Source: Vibrio zhugei (lineage in GTDB: Bacteria > Pseudomonadota > Gammaproteobacteria > Enterobacterales > Vibrionaceae). From it: a stretch of 64,000 bases of DNA. Below, piece after piece: positions 54,387-63,816 of this stretch; positions within the stretch are counted from its first letter, which is position 1, and every line of letters starts with the position of its first letter. The position numbers and the translations under genes are program-made. The notes beneath the pieces were generated by a model. It ran no database searches. It was not told the origin of the DNA and worked only from the letters and a program-made list of their open reading frames with translations. The stretch lies in the NCBI RefSeq assembly GCF_003716875.1, contig NZ_CP033078.1, positions 1,488,001-1,552,000 on the forward strand. The letters run 5' to 3'.

Positions 54387-56228
54387 CTAATTCTCCAGTC
54401 CGGCAGATAATGCATTACCAGACAATGTTTGGATGGCGACCGTACCTAGCCAAGCAATCAATGCAATCATCAGCACCACCGCATTGGCCGCTTGGTCATA
54501 GTTATAATCGATTAAACGTAACGAGTAAGTCGTGAGGACATCGGTAGACGGAATCGCTAAAATAATGAACAGGCTGACGCCTTTAATGCCAGAAATAAAC
54601 GGCAGTAAAATACCCGTGACTAGCGGCCCTTTTTGAATCGGAATAATAATGTGGGTCATACGCGTCAACCAACCAGCCCCAGCGAGTTGCGCAGCGTCTT
54701 CAGGTTCTTTTCCCAACTGAGTCATGGCGACAATTCCCGAACGACTGGCATACGGCATCTTTTCTGCTATCAATGCGATAATCAATAAGAATGGTGTGCC
54801 GTATAAGGCGGGAATCGGCCCGTGTGATTCAGCAAATAAGGATAAAAACGCCGTCGCAAAAGCAATGCCTGGCACCAAATAAGGCAAGAAGGTTATTTGG
54901 CGAAGAAAGCGACTTAGCGGTTGAAAAGAACAACGCATCACCGTATAGCCAACGAACAAACCCAGTATCCCAGAGGCAATAGAAGCACTGCCTACAATCA
55001 GAAGCGTATTGCCCATTGAATGCCAAAAGTCTGGAGTCAGTAATATTCCTTGCTTCAATGCCACAGTATCGAGCTGACGCCCTACCCAAAAATCCCAAGT
55101 AAAATTGTCGAATGTAAACCTACCGGGCAAAATCATGACGGTGGATAAAAATAAGATTACGAGAGGAATAACCACACCCAGCGCAATAAAGCTGCAAGGG
55201 AATAGCGCCGCGAGCCACCGCCAGCGGCCAAGCTGAGAGACTCTTTCCATCCCACCTTTGCCGCCGATGGTGATAAAGCGTTTTGCTTCACGCATCATTC
55301 GTAAATCCAACAGCAAGGTCAGCATGCCCATGAGCATAATCACCAAAGCAATGACGGCGGCAACCCCATTTTGACGAGAATTCAAAGATCGATAGAGCTG
55401 AGTCGACAAGGTATCAAAGTGCACCGGTAAGCCTAGGATGTAAGGAATGGCAAACTCACCAATGCAGTCGGCAAAAATCAACAGTGCTGCTGACATGAGC
55501 GCAGGACGCATCATGGGTAACATAATCGACCAAGCAATGGTTCGTCGTGAGGCGCCAAGAATGCGTGCACAGTCTTCCAACTGACTATCAAATCGCTTCA
55601 TCGCATTCCCGACAATAAGAATCACCATGGGGGTAAAATGTAAGGTGAGAATGACAATGGTGGGAACATAGCCATACGCCAACCAGTTGGGTGTCTCTAT
55701 GCCCATGCTCGTTAACCAGCCGGGCTGTCCTCCGACGACACCATTTTTAAAAACGGTTTTCCAAGCCAAAGCAAACGTCCACGATGGCAACATAAAAGGC
55801 ACAATCAGCGCCGTTAAAAACCATTTCCGCCCAGCGATATCCGTCCGATTGACAAACCATGCTAACGTGACACCGATGATCACACTGAATATCACCGTGG
55901 TTAAGGCGATGACGACAGTATGAATGAGTGGCGTCCACACGAGTAAGTTGGACATTCGTGATGCGAGTGCACGCATCAAATAATACCCCGTCCATGTCCC
56001 TTCCATCGCATGGATGCGAGTTGCATCCCCCACCTGAACAATCCCAGCATTGAGCATAATTGAAACGATAGGCGCCAAAATCACATAGGCGAATACACTC
56101 ACCAAGAGTATGCCCATCCAATTCGCTGGCTCGCGATAAGAAAACGCAACCGTGTGCTTTAACTTGGCACACCATAAAGAAGCCACCTGAGTATCACTGA
56201 TCCTTCCCACAGTCAGACTCCAAATCAA
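54387..56228 (-). CDS. ABC transporter fused permease (Fbp/Afu class)
   Basis: A 613-residue membrane protein with two successive permease domains, as in FbpB/AfuB. EAA-like loops are DCARILGASRRTIAWSIMLP near residue 225 and DAAQLAGAGWLTRMTHIIIP near residue 510. About 12 hydrophobic segments are visible. The start is unsure: the frame opens with TTG at 56228 without a ribosome site, and a later start is possible. It is the first gene of the cluster, just downstream of the palindrome. Confidence 0.88.
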   Translation of the reverse strand: MIWSLTVGRISDTQVASLWCAKLKHTVAFSYREPANWMGILLVSVFAYVILAPIVSIMLNAGIVQVGDATRIHAMEGTWTGYYLMRALASRMSNLLVWTPLIHTVVIALTTVIFSVIIGVTLAWFVNRTDIAGRKWFLTALIVPFMLPSWTFALAWKTVFKNGVVGGQPGWLTSMGIETPNWLAYGYVPTIVILTLHFTPMVILIVGNAMKRFDSQLEDCARILGASRRTIAWSIMLPMMRPALMSAALLIFADCIGEFAIPYILGLPVHFDTLSTQLYRSLNSRQNGVAAVIALVIMLMGMLTLLLDLRMMREAKRFITIGGKGGMERVSQLGRWRWLAALFPCSFIALGVVIPLVILFLSTVMILPGRFTFDNFTWDFWVGRQLDTVALKQGILLTPDFWHSMGNTLLIVGSASIASGILGLFVGYTVMRCSFQPLSRFLRQITFLPYLVPGIAFATAFLSLFAESHGPIPALYGTPFLLIIALIAEKMPYASRSGIVAMTQLGKEPEDAAQLAGAGWLTRMTHIIIPIQKGPLVTGILLPFISGIKGVSLFIILAIPSTDVLTTYSLRLIDYNYDQAANAVVLMIALIAWLGTVAIQTLSGNALSAGLEN

Positions 56229-56282
56229 CGCAATGAATGAGTGATTAGGCTAAGGAAGTTATATGACAATTCCATGATGGTT

Positions 56283-56298
56283 TTGCACACGTGTGCAA
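56283..56298. promoter_or_regulatory. Candidate LacI-family operator
   Basis: TTGCACACGTGTGCAA is a perfect 16-bp palindrome with a central CG, the form expected of LacI-family operators. It lies about 55 bp upstream of the first gene of the cluster, close to a TATAAC-like -10 on the minus strand (about 56259-56264). The LacI-type gene is the fifth gene of the same operon, so autoregulation is likely. Confidence 0.7.
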
Positions 56299-56364
56299 TA
56301 AGTTTTTATGACAGAAGTGTAAAGAAAACGTGAGACATAGAATGAAGCAAAACGCAGAGAAGAT

Positions 56365-56400
56365 GCCGCATAAGGAGACATTGGAGGCTGCTTATGCGGC
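56365..56400. repeat. Inverted repeat between the cluster and the acetyltransferase remnant
   Basis: A 10-bp perfect inverted repeat (gccgcataag / cttatgcggc) with a 16-base spacer lies just beyond the stop of the acetyltransferase remnant (minus strand). It could be that gene's terminator, though the T-run is missing. Confidence 0.5.
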
Positions 56401-56405
56401 AGAGG

Positions 56406-56635
56406 TTAATGGAAATGACAACAATAAAAATCGGTTGATGAATGTTTCAGGTTAGGCCTTAAATATTGCCAGCCATGTCGCTGATAAAAGCGTAAGGCTC
56501 GAACATTATCGCGACTGACTGACAACACGGCACGCGAGCACTCTGCCCCCAATAACGTTTGCTTAATATAGTGCTGTAAATACTTAGCAAGGCCTTGCCC
56601 ACGATACTCTGGGCAAAGATAAATAAGGTGAACAT
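56406..56635 (-). pseudogene. GNAT acetyltransferase, C-terminal part
   Basis: The minus frame encodes 73 residues with the acetyl-CoA motif YRGQGLAKYL and the family ending VSRDNVRALRFYQRHGW. The 8-bp sequence gtgaacat (56628-56635) is repeated at 57929-57936. Removing the element and one repeat joins it in frame with the N-terminal part, giving a 171-residue acetyltransferase. Confidence 0.85.
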
Positions 56636-57928
56636 GAGGGCGTTCAGAATTCTGTGTCAGCTAATGTTGACTAAATATCTAAGACGTCATCTAAGCGACC
56701 TTCAAAGTGGATCGCCAACTGAGACAATGTCATATTCCAATTCTGGATTGGCATTGTCCATTTCTTAGAGGCATTCAATATCCCAGCGTACAGCAGCTTT
56801 AGCAAGCTATTTTCGTTCGGGAACCCACCTTTGGTTTTGGTCAGTTTGCGGAACTGACGGTGCACCGCTTCAATAGCATTGGTTGTATAAATCGCTTTGC
56901 GTACATAGGCTGGGTATTTGAAGAAAACCGATAGATTTTCCCACTTATTACGCCAAGAACGTAACACGATCGGGTACTGTTGCCCCCATTTTGATTCTAA
57001 ACGATCGAGTTCCGTTTCTGCGGCTGCTTTACTGACTGCTCGATAGACTGGCTTCAGATCTGCCATAAACTCTTTTTGGTGCTTAGAGGCTACGTACTTC
57101 ATGGAATTGCGGAGCTGGTGAACAATGCACTGCTGACTTCGGTATCAGGATAAATGGTTGCTATGGCTTCTGGGAAGCCAGTCAGTCCATCTACACAGGC
57201 AATCAAGATATCTTCCACACCACGGTTATACAGATCCGTTAGTACTGAAAGCCAATAATTTGCCCCTTCAGATTCTGACAGATACAGACCAAGCAGTTCC
57301 TTTTTACCTTCAATATTTAACCCTAAGATCGTGTATATCGCTTTGCTAATATAGCGTCCGTCTTCTTTGATTTTGTAGTGGATAGCATCAAGCCAGACAA
57401 ATGGATAGAGGGCATCGAGTGGACGTTGTTGCCACTCTTTAAGTTCTGGTATCAAACTGTCTGTAATACTTGTAATGGTGGCTTCTGATACATCAATACC
57501 ATACATGTCTTCCACATGACCACGGATGTCACGATAGCTCATCCCGAGGGAGAACATAGATAAGATCTTGCGGTCGATCTCATCTGTTAATTTGGTCTGG
57601 TTTTTCTTAACTAATTGCGGTTCAAACGACCCAGTGCGGTCACGTGGGGTATCCAGTTCAAACGAGCCTACAGAAGACTTAATTGTTTTCTTGCTGGAGC
57701 CATTCTTTCTGTTTGGTTGCTCATCATTTTCCAGATGTTGTTGAAGCTCTGCCTTCAAGGCTGCTTCGGTGATCTGTTTAATGAGCGGAGTTAAAAAGCC
57801 ATCCTTACCCGTTAGGTCTTGTCCGGACTGAAGTGCTTTAATGGCTTGTGCTAAATCGAATTCGTTGGTCATGTGTCATTCCTGTTTTGTATATTCTACT
57901 GAAATGACACAGATTTCTAAACACTACC
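56636..57928 (-). mobile_element. IS256-family element
   Basis: About 1293 bp, with related ends (GTT.AGAA.TCTGTGTCA in inverted orientation: gttcagaattctgtgtca at left, gtttagaaatctgtgtca at right when read inward). It is flanked by the 8-bp direct repeat gtgaacat, the size typical of IS256-family insertion. It interrupts an acetyltransferase gene. Confidence 0.9.
56671..57872 (-). pseudogene. IS256-family transposase, frameshifted
   Basis: Two overlapping frames (57099-57872, 257 codons; 56671-57102, 143 codons) together cover the usual 400 residues of a Mutator/IS256 transposase. The first carries VWLDAIHYKIKEDGRY (first Asp) and ACVDGLTGFPEAI; the second ends with the helical TTNAIEAVHRQFRKLTKTKGGFPNE-type region (the Glu). 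The break lies after YPDTEV, where one base is missing compared with the expected VQQCIVHQLRNS. The element is probably inactive unless a partner supplies transposase. Confidence 0.85.
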
Positions 57929-58222
57929 GTGAACATAGCCGGTGTGCGGTTCGGGCTCTGGTGAAAAGCAGCGAAACTCCAATTGTCCAGCAAAGCCTCC
58001 GTCCATCCAGACATGCACATAGTACCACTCATCTTGAGTGCTGCGCTCGATGACTCTTTCGGTATAACCATCCAATAGCTGCTCAACGCCTTCATACGTT
58101 CCAAAGGAACAAAAATAAGCATCTCGTCTGGCCTTAATACACCGATTCAGATCGCGCTCGACATCCACCGGTTTAAATAATAACGTTTTATTCCTATCCA
58201 ATCCGTTGTCCTTGATTCTCAT
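57929..58222 (-). pseudogene. GNAT acetyltransferase, N-terminal part
   Basis: 98 codons (MRIKDNGLDRNK to GYVH) before the IS256 insertion; the open frame continues only three codons into the element. The sheet region VHVWMDGGFAGQLEFR is typical of GNAT beta-strands. The rest is at 56406-56627. Confidence 0.85.
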
Positions 58223-58244
58223 TCACACCCTTGTAATAACGTGA

Positions 58245-58712
58245 TTACAGCTTACGTCCCAAACGCTTCTCAACTTGTTTTCTTTCCCATTCAGGCCCCC
58301 ATAACTTGACCACATTAAATACTCTTAACCCGTGAAATGTGAGGCCTGCTCCCCACCCGAATAACGGCCAAAAGGCCCATATATAATCAGGGTGAGTAAT
58401 CAAATTAATGGCAAATAACAACACCATCACACACACGTATTTACATAAGTGACCATAAAAGCCTTTCAGTTTTCGTACGGCATCCAGTGCTTGCCTTTCT
58501 TCATCGGTCACGTAGAGTTTACTATTCATATTTGGCTCCATTTGAAGATCATTTACATCAATTTCAAATACAGCAGCCAACGATTTTAGTGATTCTAAGC
58601 TGGGGGTTTGCCCTTTCTCAATACGCTGAATGGTACGACTGCTTAATCCAGTGAATTGTGATAACTGTTCTTGCGACCATCCCCGCTGTAACCTGAGTTT
58701 CCTAATAATCAT
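58245..58712 (-). CDS. HTH regulator with 2TM domain
   Basis: A 155-residue protein. Residues 1-57 are a Cro/CI-type HTH (LRLQRGWSQEQLSQFTGLSSRTIQRIEKGQ). Residues about 80-150 contain two membrane segments flanked by conserved sequence (the 2TM domain), ending WERKQVEKRLGRKL. It is probably a membrane-tethered regulator. It lies 22 bp upstream of the disrupted acetyltransferase gene on the same strand and may have controlled it. Confidence 0.88.
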   Translation of the reverse strand: MIIRKLRLQRGWSQEQLSQFTGLSSRTIQRIEKGQTPSLESLKSLAAVFEIDVNDLQMEPNMNSKLYVTDEERQALDAVRKLKGFYGHLCKYVCVMVLLFAINLITHPDYIWAFWPLFGWGAGLTFHGLRVFNVVKLWGPEWERKQVEKRLGRKL

Positions 58713-58809
58713 TCGTTTTATCCTTCTGCTGTGTCGAGCACAACACTACCGTCACGAAGTAAAAATGATAACGACACCAGCACGACATCCCTATGACATA
58801 ATATAAAAA

Positions 58810-59247
58810 TCAGTCACTTAATTTATTAAAATCGGTAATAGAAAAATGATGACTCGCAATATGAAACCCTTCTCTCAGATAAAATTTATGGGCCAAAAAA
58901 CGCTGAACCCCAGAATCTAAGTGAATTTGCTCACACTCCTTTTCTACGGCATATTGCCGAAACCACGACATGAGAAAGCCGCCGACACCCCCCGAACGAT
59001 GCTGATTATTTGTGACAAGATCATCGATATAAATGGCCTTACCCCAAGCCAGTTTTTCACAAAAACAAAATCCTGCCACCGCCAATATGTCAGAATCAGA
59101 GGTAACATACACAACGTGATACCCCTGTTGGCGTTGCTTTTCGACTTGTTCGCTCAGAGTCGCTAACGTATAGCTTGGTCGTAATTGCAACAAGATTGTT
59201 AATACAGCTTCATAGTCATGATTGTTTTCTAAAAAACGGACTTCCAT
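58810..59247 (-). CDS. GNAT-family acetyltransferase
   Basis: A 145-residue GNAT protein from the ATG at 59247 (MEVRFLENN), chosen because AAGGA lies seven bases upstream; longer starts up to 59322 are possible. IDDLVTNNQHRSGGVGGFLM (motif A, acetyl-CoA) and FYLREGFHIASHHF at the end are visible. The substrate is unknown. Confidence 0.85.
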   Translation of the reverse strand: MEVRFLENNHDYEAVLTILLQLRPSYTLATLSEQVEKQRQQGYHVVYVTSDSDILAVAGFCFCEKLAWGKAIYIDDLVTNNQHRSGGVGGFLMSWFRQYAVEKECEQIHLDSGVQRFLAHKFYLREGFHIASHHFSITDFNKLSD

Positions 59248-59534
59248 GGACATATCCTTATGATTCATCAATAGTAAACAGGTCGATGAATTCACTCTAC
59301 CGCGATGAATATCGAGCGCCAAGCTATTTTCGCTTCATAGAGTTAATCAATCACGAACGCTTTAATCTTGATACCATCAGTGTATTTGAATAAATCCATT
59401 CAATTAATCCATTAGAATGATAATAGGATGAAATAGTCTCACTTTCAGACAGTTACTGCGGTTTATTGATATTAAAATAAAACCGATGAATCACCCTTTC
59501 TATTGAATCATAGTATGTGGTGTGGGGAGGAATT
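59248..59534. other. Intergenic region with weak coding remnants
   Basis: A short plus-strand frame ending at 59393 encodes the phrase FRFIELINHERFNLDTIS; it looks protein-like but is too short to identify. Nothing else can be supported. Confidence 0.35.
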
Positions 59535-59714
59535 CTATTTTAATGCGAGAATGGCGGATTCAATCGAAGGAAAGTGTATTTTTATAATACACATTTGTTG
59601 CTGACTAAACTCATGAGCTTGAATCAGTTCTGTCACTTGTTGCAATGTAAAAGTGTGTTTGTGGCGAACTAATTCAATACTTCGTCCTGCAACTGAGCGT
59701 ACAAAGTAACACTT
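59535..59714 (-). pseudogene. Out-of-frame coding remnant overlapping the MCP 3' end
   Basis: A frame shifted from the chemoreceptor encodes about 55 residues ([17 protein letters not shown] then LQQVTELIQAHEF to AILALK) and ends at a TAG at 59535. It is helical and protein-like but matches no family I recognise. It may be the tail of another gene fused by a deletion to the chemoreceptor. Confidence 0.4.
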
Positions 59715-61348
59715 TCCAACACTATCAATATTTCTTCGGTCGACGATGTCGTTTTCTGCGACAAGTTACGCACCTCGTCGGCAACGACGGCAAAACCCCG
59801 TCCATGCTCTCCAGCACGAGCCGCTTCAATCGCAGCATTGAGTGCAAGCAAGTTCGTTTGCTCGGCAATACCCTGAATGGTGGTAATAATTGCCGTAATA
59901 TGCTGAGAATTATCATTCAGTTTACCAATAATATCGTTGGTATTTTTCACTTCAACCGCCAACGTTTCTATCGACGTGCGAGTGTTCTCCACAACGGTTT
60001 TACCATCGTTACACGCGGTTGAACCCTCTTCGGCCACACTTGCGGCTTGCTCTGAATTGGACGCAATCTCAGCTGTGGCTTTCGACATTTCACTGATAGC
60101 ATCAGTCACCAAGGTCACTTTTTCCAATTGTTGCCTTGAATTATCCTGCCATTGATGCGCTTTTGTGGTAGTGGCTTCCGCCATCACTTTTAATTGCGTG
60201 CTCAATCCCGATACTTCGCTTATCAACGAGGCAAGCTTGTCGACAAAACGATTAAATGCCAACGATAACTCACCCACTTCATCGTTACTGGAAGCATCCA
60301 ATTTTACCGTTAAGTCCCCATGACCTTGGGAGATTTGTTGTAGCACATGAGTCACATTATTAATTTGCGAGGTAATGGCTCGCGCAACAAAGACCGCCAT
60401 AATGATAAAGATCACCACCAATGGAATGGTGATAACAGCTGTCATGTAGCTTTGACGTTTTGCCGCAGCGTAGACTTCCGATTGAGGTACCATCGCCACA
60501 AAATGCCATCCAAGTGCTTTAGACGTGATCACTTGACCGAAATACGCGACATTATCCCGCTCAACTTCAAATAATCCCTTAGGATTTTCCGACAAAAGTT
60601 TAAAAAACGGTGTGTTCACTTTGCTTATCGGTTTAAACGTATTATCTGGATGCAAAGAGTCGACTAAAATATTATTGTTATCCTCGATTAACACGATGAA
60701 GCCGTTATCACCAATAGTGATGTTTTTCACAATATCCGTCAGTTCATTCACAGAGACATCAAAACTGACCACCCCGACAGACTTGCCTTGATCGTCCTTT
60801 AATGCCTGCGTAATGGCGATATAAGTAGCATCATCGCCCGCCCAATAATAGGCGTTGGTCACCACAGGCTTACCCTCACTGGCCATTGCCGACTTGTACC
60901 ATGGTCTTACTCGTGGGTCATAAGGCTTTGTTAATGTACTTCCCGGCCATTCGATGTAGGCACCATCTGCACGCCCGCTGTACACATAGGCAAGGTCGCG
61001 ATGCGAATCTGCATAGTTCTCAAATAATCTCCAGAGTTCGCCCGATTTACCCGGTAAGTTCTTCCAGCCTGGGAATGCGTCAATTCCCTGCTGAGTCGTA
61101 AAATTAGGTCCATTTGGTACTTCATTTTTCACTATAGGGAGCTGAGCCAAGTAGCTGATATTGCGTTTGGCATTGTCGAAAAACATCGTGAAAGCTCGGT
61201 CGACTTGGAGAATTTCTTTATATGTCGCCTTCTTAAATTGCTCTTTGGCTATCTTCGCGGCCTCATTAATTGACAATGACGCTAAAATCCCAGTCGGAAT
61301 GATCACTGCAATACTAAAGGCAAGAATTAATTTGGTTCTTATCTTCAT
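59669..61348 (-). CDS. Methyl-accepting chemotaxis protein, C-terminally truncated
   Basis: A 559-residue chemoreceptor. Membrane segment 1 (8-28), a dCache-type periplasmic sensor (about 35-285, with VRPWYKSAM and WHFVAMVP), membrane segment 2 (about 292-315), HAMP (about 318-370) and the signalling helix up to the hairpin tip [19 protein letters not shown] (split here) and [15 protein letters not shown]. After STEEI the sequence departs from the family and stops 19 residues later. The descending helix with the second methylation region, about 80-100 residues, is missing. Signalling is probably impaired. Confidence 0.88.
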   Translation of the reverse strand: MKIRTKLILAFSIAVIIPTGILASLSINEAAKIAKEQFKKATYKEILQVDRAFTMFFDNAKRNISYLAQLPIVKNEVPNGPNFTTQQGIDAFPGWKNLPGKSGELWRLFENYADSHRDLAYVYSGRADGAYIEWPGSTLTKPYDPRVRPWYKSAMASEGKPVVTNAYYWAGDDATYIAITQALKDDQGKSVGVVSFDVSVNELTDIVKNITIGDNGFIVLIEDNNNILVDSLHPDNTFKPISKVNTPFFKLLSENPKGLFEVERDNVAYFGQVITSKALGWHFVAMVPQSEVYAAAKRQSYMTAVITIPLVVIFIIMAVFVARAITSQINNVTHVLQQISQGHGDLTVKLDASSNDEVGELSLAFNRFVDKLASLISEVSGLSTQLKVMAEATTTKAHQWQDNSRQQLEKVTLVTDAISEMSKATAEIASNSEQAASVAEEGSTACNDGKTVVENTRTSIETLAVEVKNTNDIIGKLNDNSQHITAIITTIQGIAEQTNLLALNAAIEAARAGEHGRGFAVVADEVRNLSQKTTSSTEEILIVLESVTLYAQLQDEVLN

Positions 61349-61770
61349 AAAATTATACCACCTTAGTCGCCTAAATTATCAAGGCAGAATATCAAGCGCA
61401 GGGCACATTACGTCACACTGTGTTACGCTCAATGAAACCTATCCCGTGAATGGATTTTTCTGAGCTAACAAACTGATGTTGATGATATTCAGATTAATTA
61501 TGTTACTAGTATAGTTGTAAGTTTTGAGAGCGTGCCTAAATTAGATATTCCAGATCACAAATTCATAAAGACAGCGATTGCGTTACTGTCATTGATATTA
61601 TGCAACTGATTTTATTCTGATTAGTTCATAAATAACGCAAATTCACCGCCATAAATACGATTGTTCTTACTTAGATCGTAAATTACCTATTCATCGCAAC
61701 TATATCTTTTAAAATCCAGGTTAATTCATCTATACTTAGCCAACTTTATAAGCTGTAAAAAGGAGATACC
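61349..61770. other. Divergent region between the chemoreceptor and the BCCT gene
   Basis: About 420 bp, A+T-rich, without a gene. A TATACT box at about 61731 is a possible -10 for the osmolyte transporter; I see no clear -35. Confidence 0.4.
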
Positions 61771-63441
61771 GTGAGCAGCGACCATAACAAAGATGATAAT
61801 GGTGGCATCCCGCGTCCTACAGGGAAAGCTAACCCAATTGATACCGACTATACCGTGGGTCAAGACAATGTTGTTGTATCTGTGGGGCCATTTGGCCTAG
61901 ACATCCATAACCGAGTGTTTGCGATTTCTGGTTTGGCTATTGTCCTTTTTGTGATTGCCACACTAGCTTTTCGCGATCAAGTCGAGCCGCTATTTGAGTC
62001 GATAAAATCCGGTATGGTGTCAACCTTTGATTGGTTCTTCTTACTGTCCGGTGATTTCTTCGTGATTGCCTGTATTCTTATCGCGTTTTCCCCTCTAGGC
62101 CGTGTAAGAATTGGTGGTACCGATGCAACACCCGATTATTCCTACTCTGGATGGTTAGCGATGCTGTTTGCCGCCGGTATGGGGATCGGTTTAGTGTTCT
62201 TCGGTGTGTCAGAGCCCATGTCTCATTTCAGTACGGCACTCGGTGGTACTGTGATGGAAAATGGCATTCGAACCGACTGGGCACCTCTTGATGGAGCATT
62301 GAACGATCCAGAACTCGCTCGTCAGTTAGGAATGGCATCGACCATTTATCATTGGGCATTGCATCCATGGGCAATTTATTCTTTGTTGGCGTTAGGATTA
62401 GCTATCTTTTCGTTTAATAAAGGGTTACCTCTTACTATGCGTTCAATTTTCTATCCACTTTTTGGCGAACGCGTTTGGGGATGGACTGGTCATATCATTG
62501 ATATTTTAGCGGTTATCGCAACGGTCTTTGGTCTTGCGACCTCGCTGGGATTCGGAGCAGAACAAGCGGCCACAGGATTGAACTTCTTATTTGGTGTTCC
62601 GTTGACGGATACGACCAAAGTGGTCTTGATCGTATGTATTACAGCGCTAGCCTTAATGTCCGTACTCGCGGGTATGGATAGTGGTGTGAAACGTTTGTCT
62701 GAGATCAATATGATCGTCGCCGGGGTATTACTGTTCTTTATCGTGTTTGCCGGACCAACAATGCAAATCCTAGAAGGTTTTTTCACTAACCTCGTGGGAT
62801 ATGTTGAATACTTCCCGCAATTATCGATGCCTTTTGGACGTGAAGACTTGAACTACTCACAAGGTTGGACTGCGTTCTATTGGGCTTGGTGGATATCTTG
62901 GTCACCATTCGTAGGTATGTTCATCGCACGTGTCTCTCGCGGTCGCTCAGTTCGTGAGTTTATTGTGTGTGTGATGCTCGTCCCTTCTTTGGTTTGTGTT
63001 TTTTGGATGACCGCATTCGGTGGCACCGCGATTGATCAGTACTTGAACCATGGCTATGAAGCGGTGAAAAATGCAGAACTCTCACTAAAACTGTTTAAAA
63101 TGTTGGAAATTATGCCTTGGCATTCTATTACCTCATTTGTTGGCATTGTTTTAGTGATTGTCTTCTTCATTACGTCATCGGACTCCGGATCATTGGTTAT
63201 TGATACGATCGCGTCAGGCGGTAAAGTAGAGTCACCAACGCCACAACGTGTTTTCTGGTGTACTTTTGAAGGCTTAGTTGCTATCGCACTGATGCTTGGT
63301 GGCGGTTTAGCATCCACCCAAGCAATGGCTGTCGCGACAGGCTTCCCCTTCACAATCGTACTCATCGTCGCCACGATTTCACTCATCAAAGGCCTCATGT
63401 CCGAGCCTAGAGCTAAGAAAATCATCAGTCCCAAAAGTTAG
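61771..63441 (+). CDS. BCCT-family osmolyte transporter
   Basis: A 556-residue transporter with a GTG start after AAAAGGAG. Twelve hydrophobic segments and the BCCT signature (WTAFYWAWWISWSPFVGMF near residue 365, GMGIGLVFFGVSEP near residue 133) are present. The GMGIG motif with Met at the third position suggests a betaine- or ectoine-type, sodium-coupled carrier. Probably imports glycine betaine or a related compatible solute in salt stress. Confidence 0.93.
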   Translation: MSSDHNKDDNGGIPRPTGKANPIDTDYTVGQDNVVVSVGPFGLDIHNRVFAISGLAIVLFVIATLAFRDQVEPLFESIKSGMVSTFDWFFLLSGDFFVIACILIAFSPLGRVRIGGTDATPDYSYSGWLAMLFAAGMGIGLVFFGVSEPMSHFSTALGGTVMENGIRTDWAPLDGALNDPELARQLGMASTIYHWALHPWAIYSLLALGLAIFSFNKGLPLTMRSIFYPLFGERVWGWTGHIIDILAVIATVFGLATSLGFGAEQAATGLNFLFGVPLTDTTKVVLIVCITALALMSVLAGMDSGVKRLSEINMIVAGVLLFFIVFAGPTMQILEGFFTNLVGYVEYFPQLSMPFGREDLNYSQGWTAFYWAWWISWSPFVGMFIARVSRGRSVREFIVCVMLVPSLVCVFWMTAFGGTAIDQYLNHGYEAVKNAELSLKLFKMLEIMPWHSITSFVGIVLVIVFFITSSDSGSLVIDTIASGGKVESPTPQRVFWCTFEGLVAIALMLGGGLASTQAMAVATGFPFTIVLIVATISLIKGLMSEPRAKKIISPKS

Positions 63442-63469
63442 GGCCTGAATTATTCATGATTGTATCGTC

Positions 63470-63496
63470 AAAGGCCTCGTTTAGAGGCCTTTTTTA
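63470..63496 (+). terminator. Terminator after the BCCT gene
   Basis: A 9-bp perfect stem (aaaggcctc / gaggccttt) with a 5-base loop and a T-run. Confidence 0.85.
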
Positions 63497-63816
63497 TGAA
63501 TGGTTTACAAACAATCACGAAGGGTGGCATTTTGAACCTCCCCTCCTTTTGTGTTAGGATTTATGCAGTTGAATAAAAGAGGAGATATATTTTGGGTTCA
63601 AGAGCGAGTTTCTCACTCCGTTCCATCAAAGCGCATTTAAGACCACTGATTTCCATATCGCATATTGATATTTGTTCCTGACATCACTGATCTAGCCTTG
63701 TTTCGACCACGTCGATGCATAATGAGTAGAGTCTTTGGATATGTCAGTTTTGTCATCAATCACCTTTCAAATCCAGACACCATCTACTCCAATAACAATG
63801 AAAAAAGGAGTCAGTT
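63497..63816. other. Upstream region of the MFS transporter gene
   Basis: About 320 bp. A ribosome-site-like AAGAGGAG near 63580 is followed only by a very short frame from a TTG. No gene can be supported. Confidence 0.4.

Noticed and set aside
52080-56228. Plain ferric-iron importer
   Set aside because: The FbpA-type paired tyrosines are not evident, and the operon holds phosphatases, not iron genes. I keep iron only as an alternative.
56671-57872. Programmed frameshift in the IS256 transposase
   Set aside because: IS256 transposases are normally one frame, and I see no slippery run at the junction; a one-base loss is simpler.
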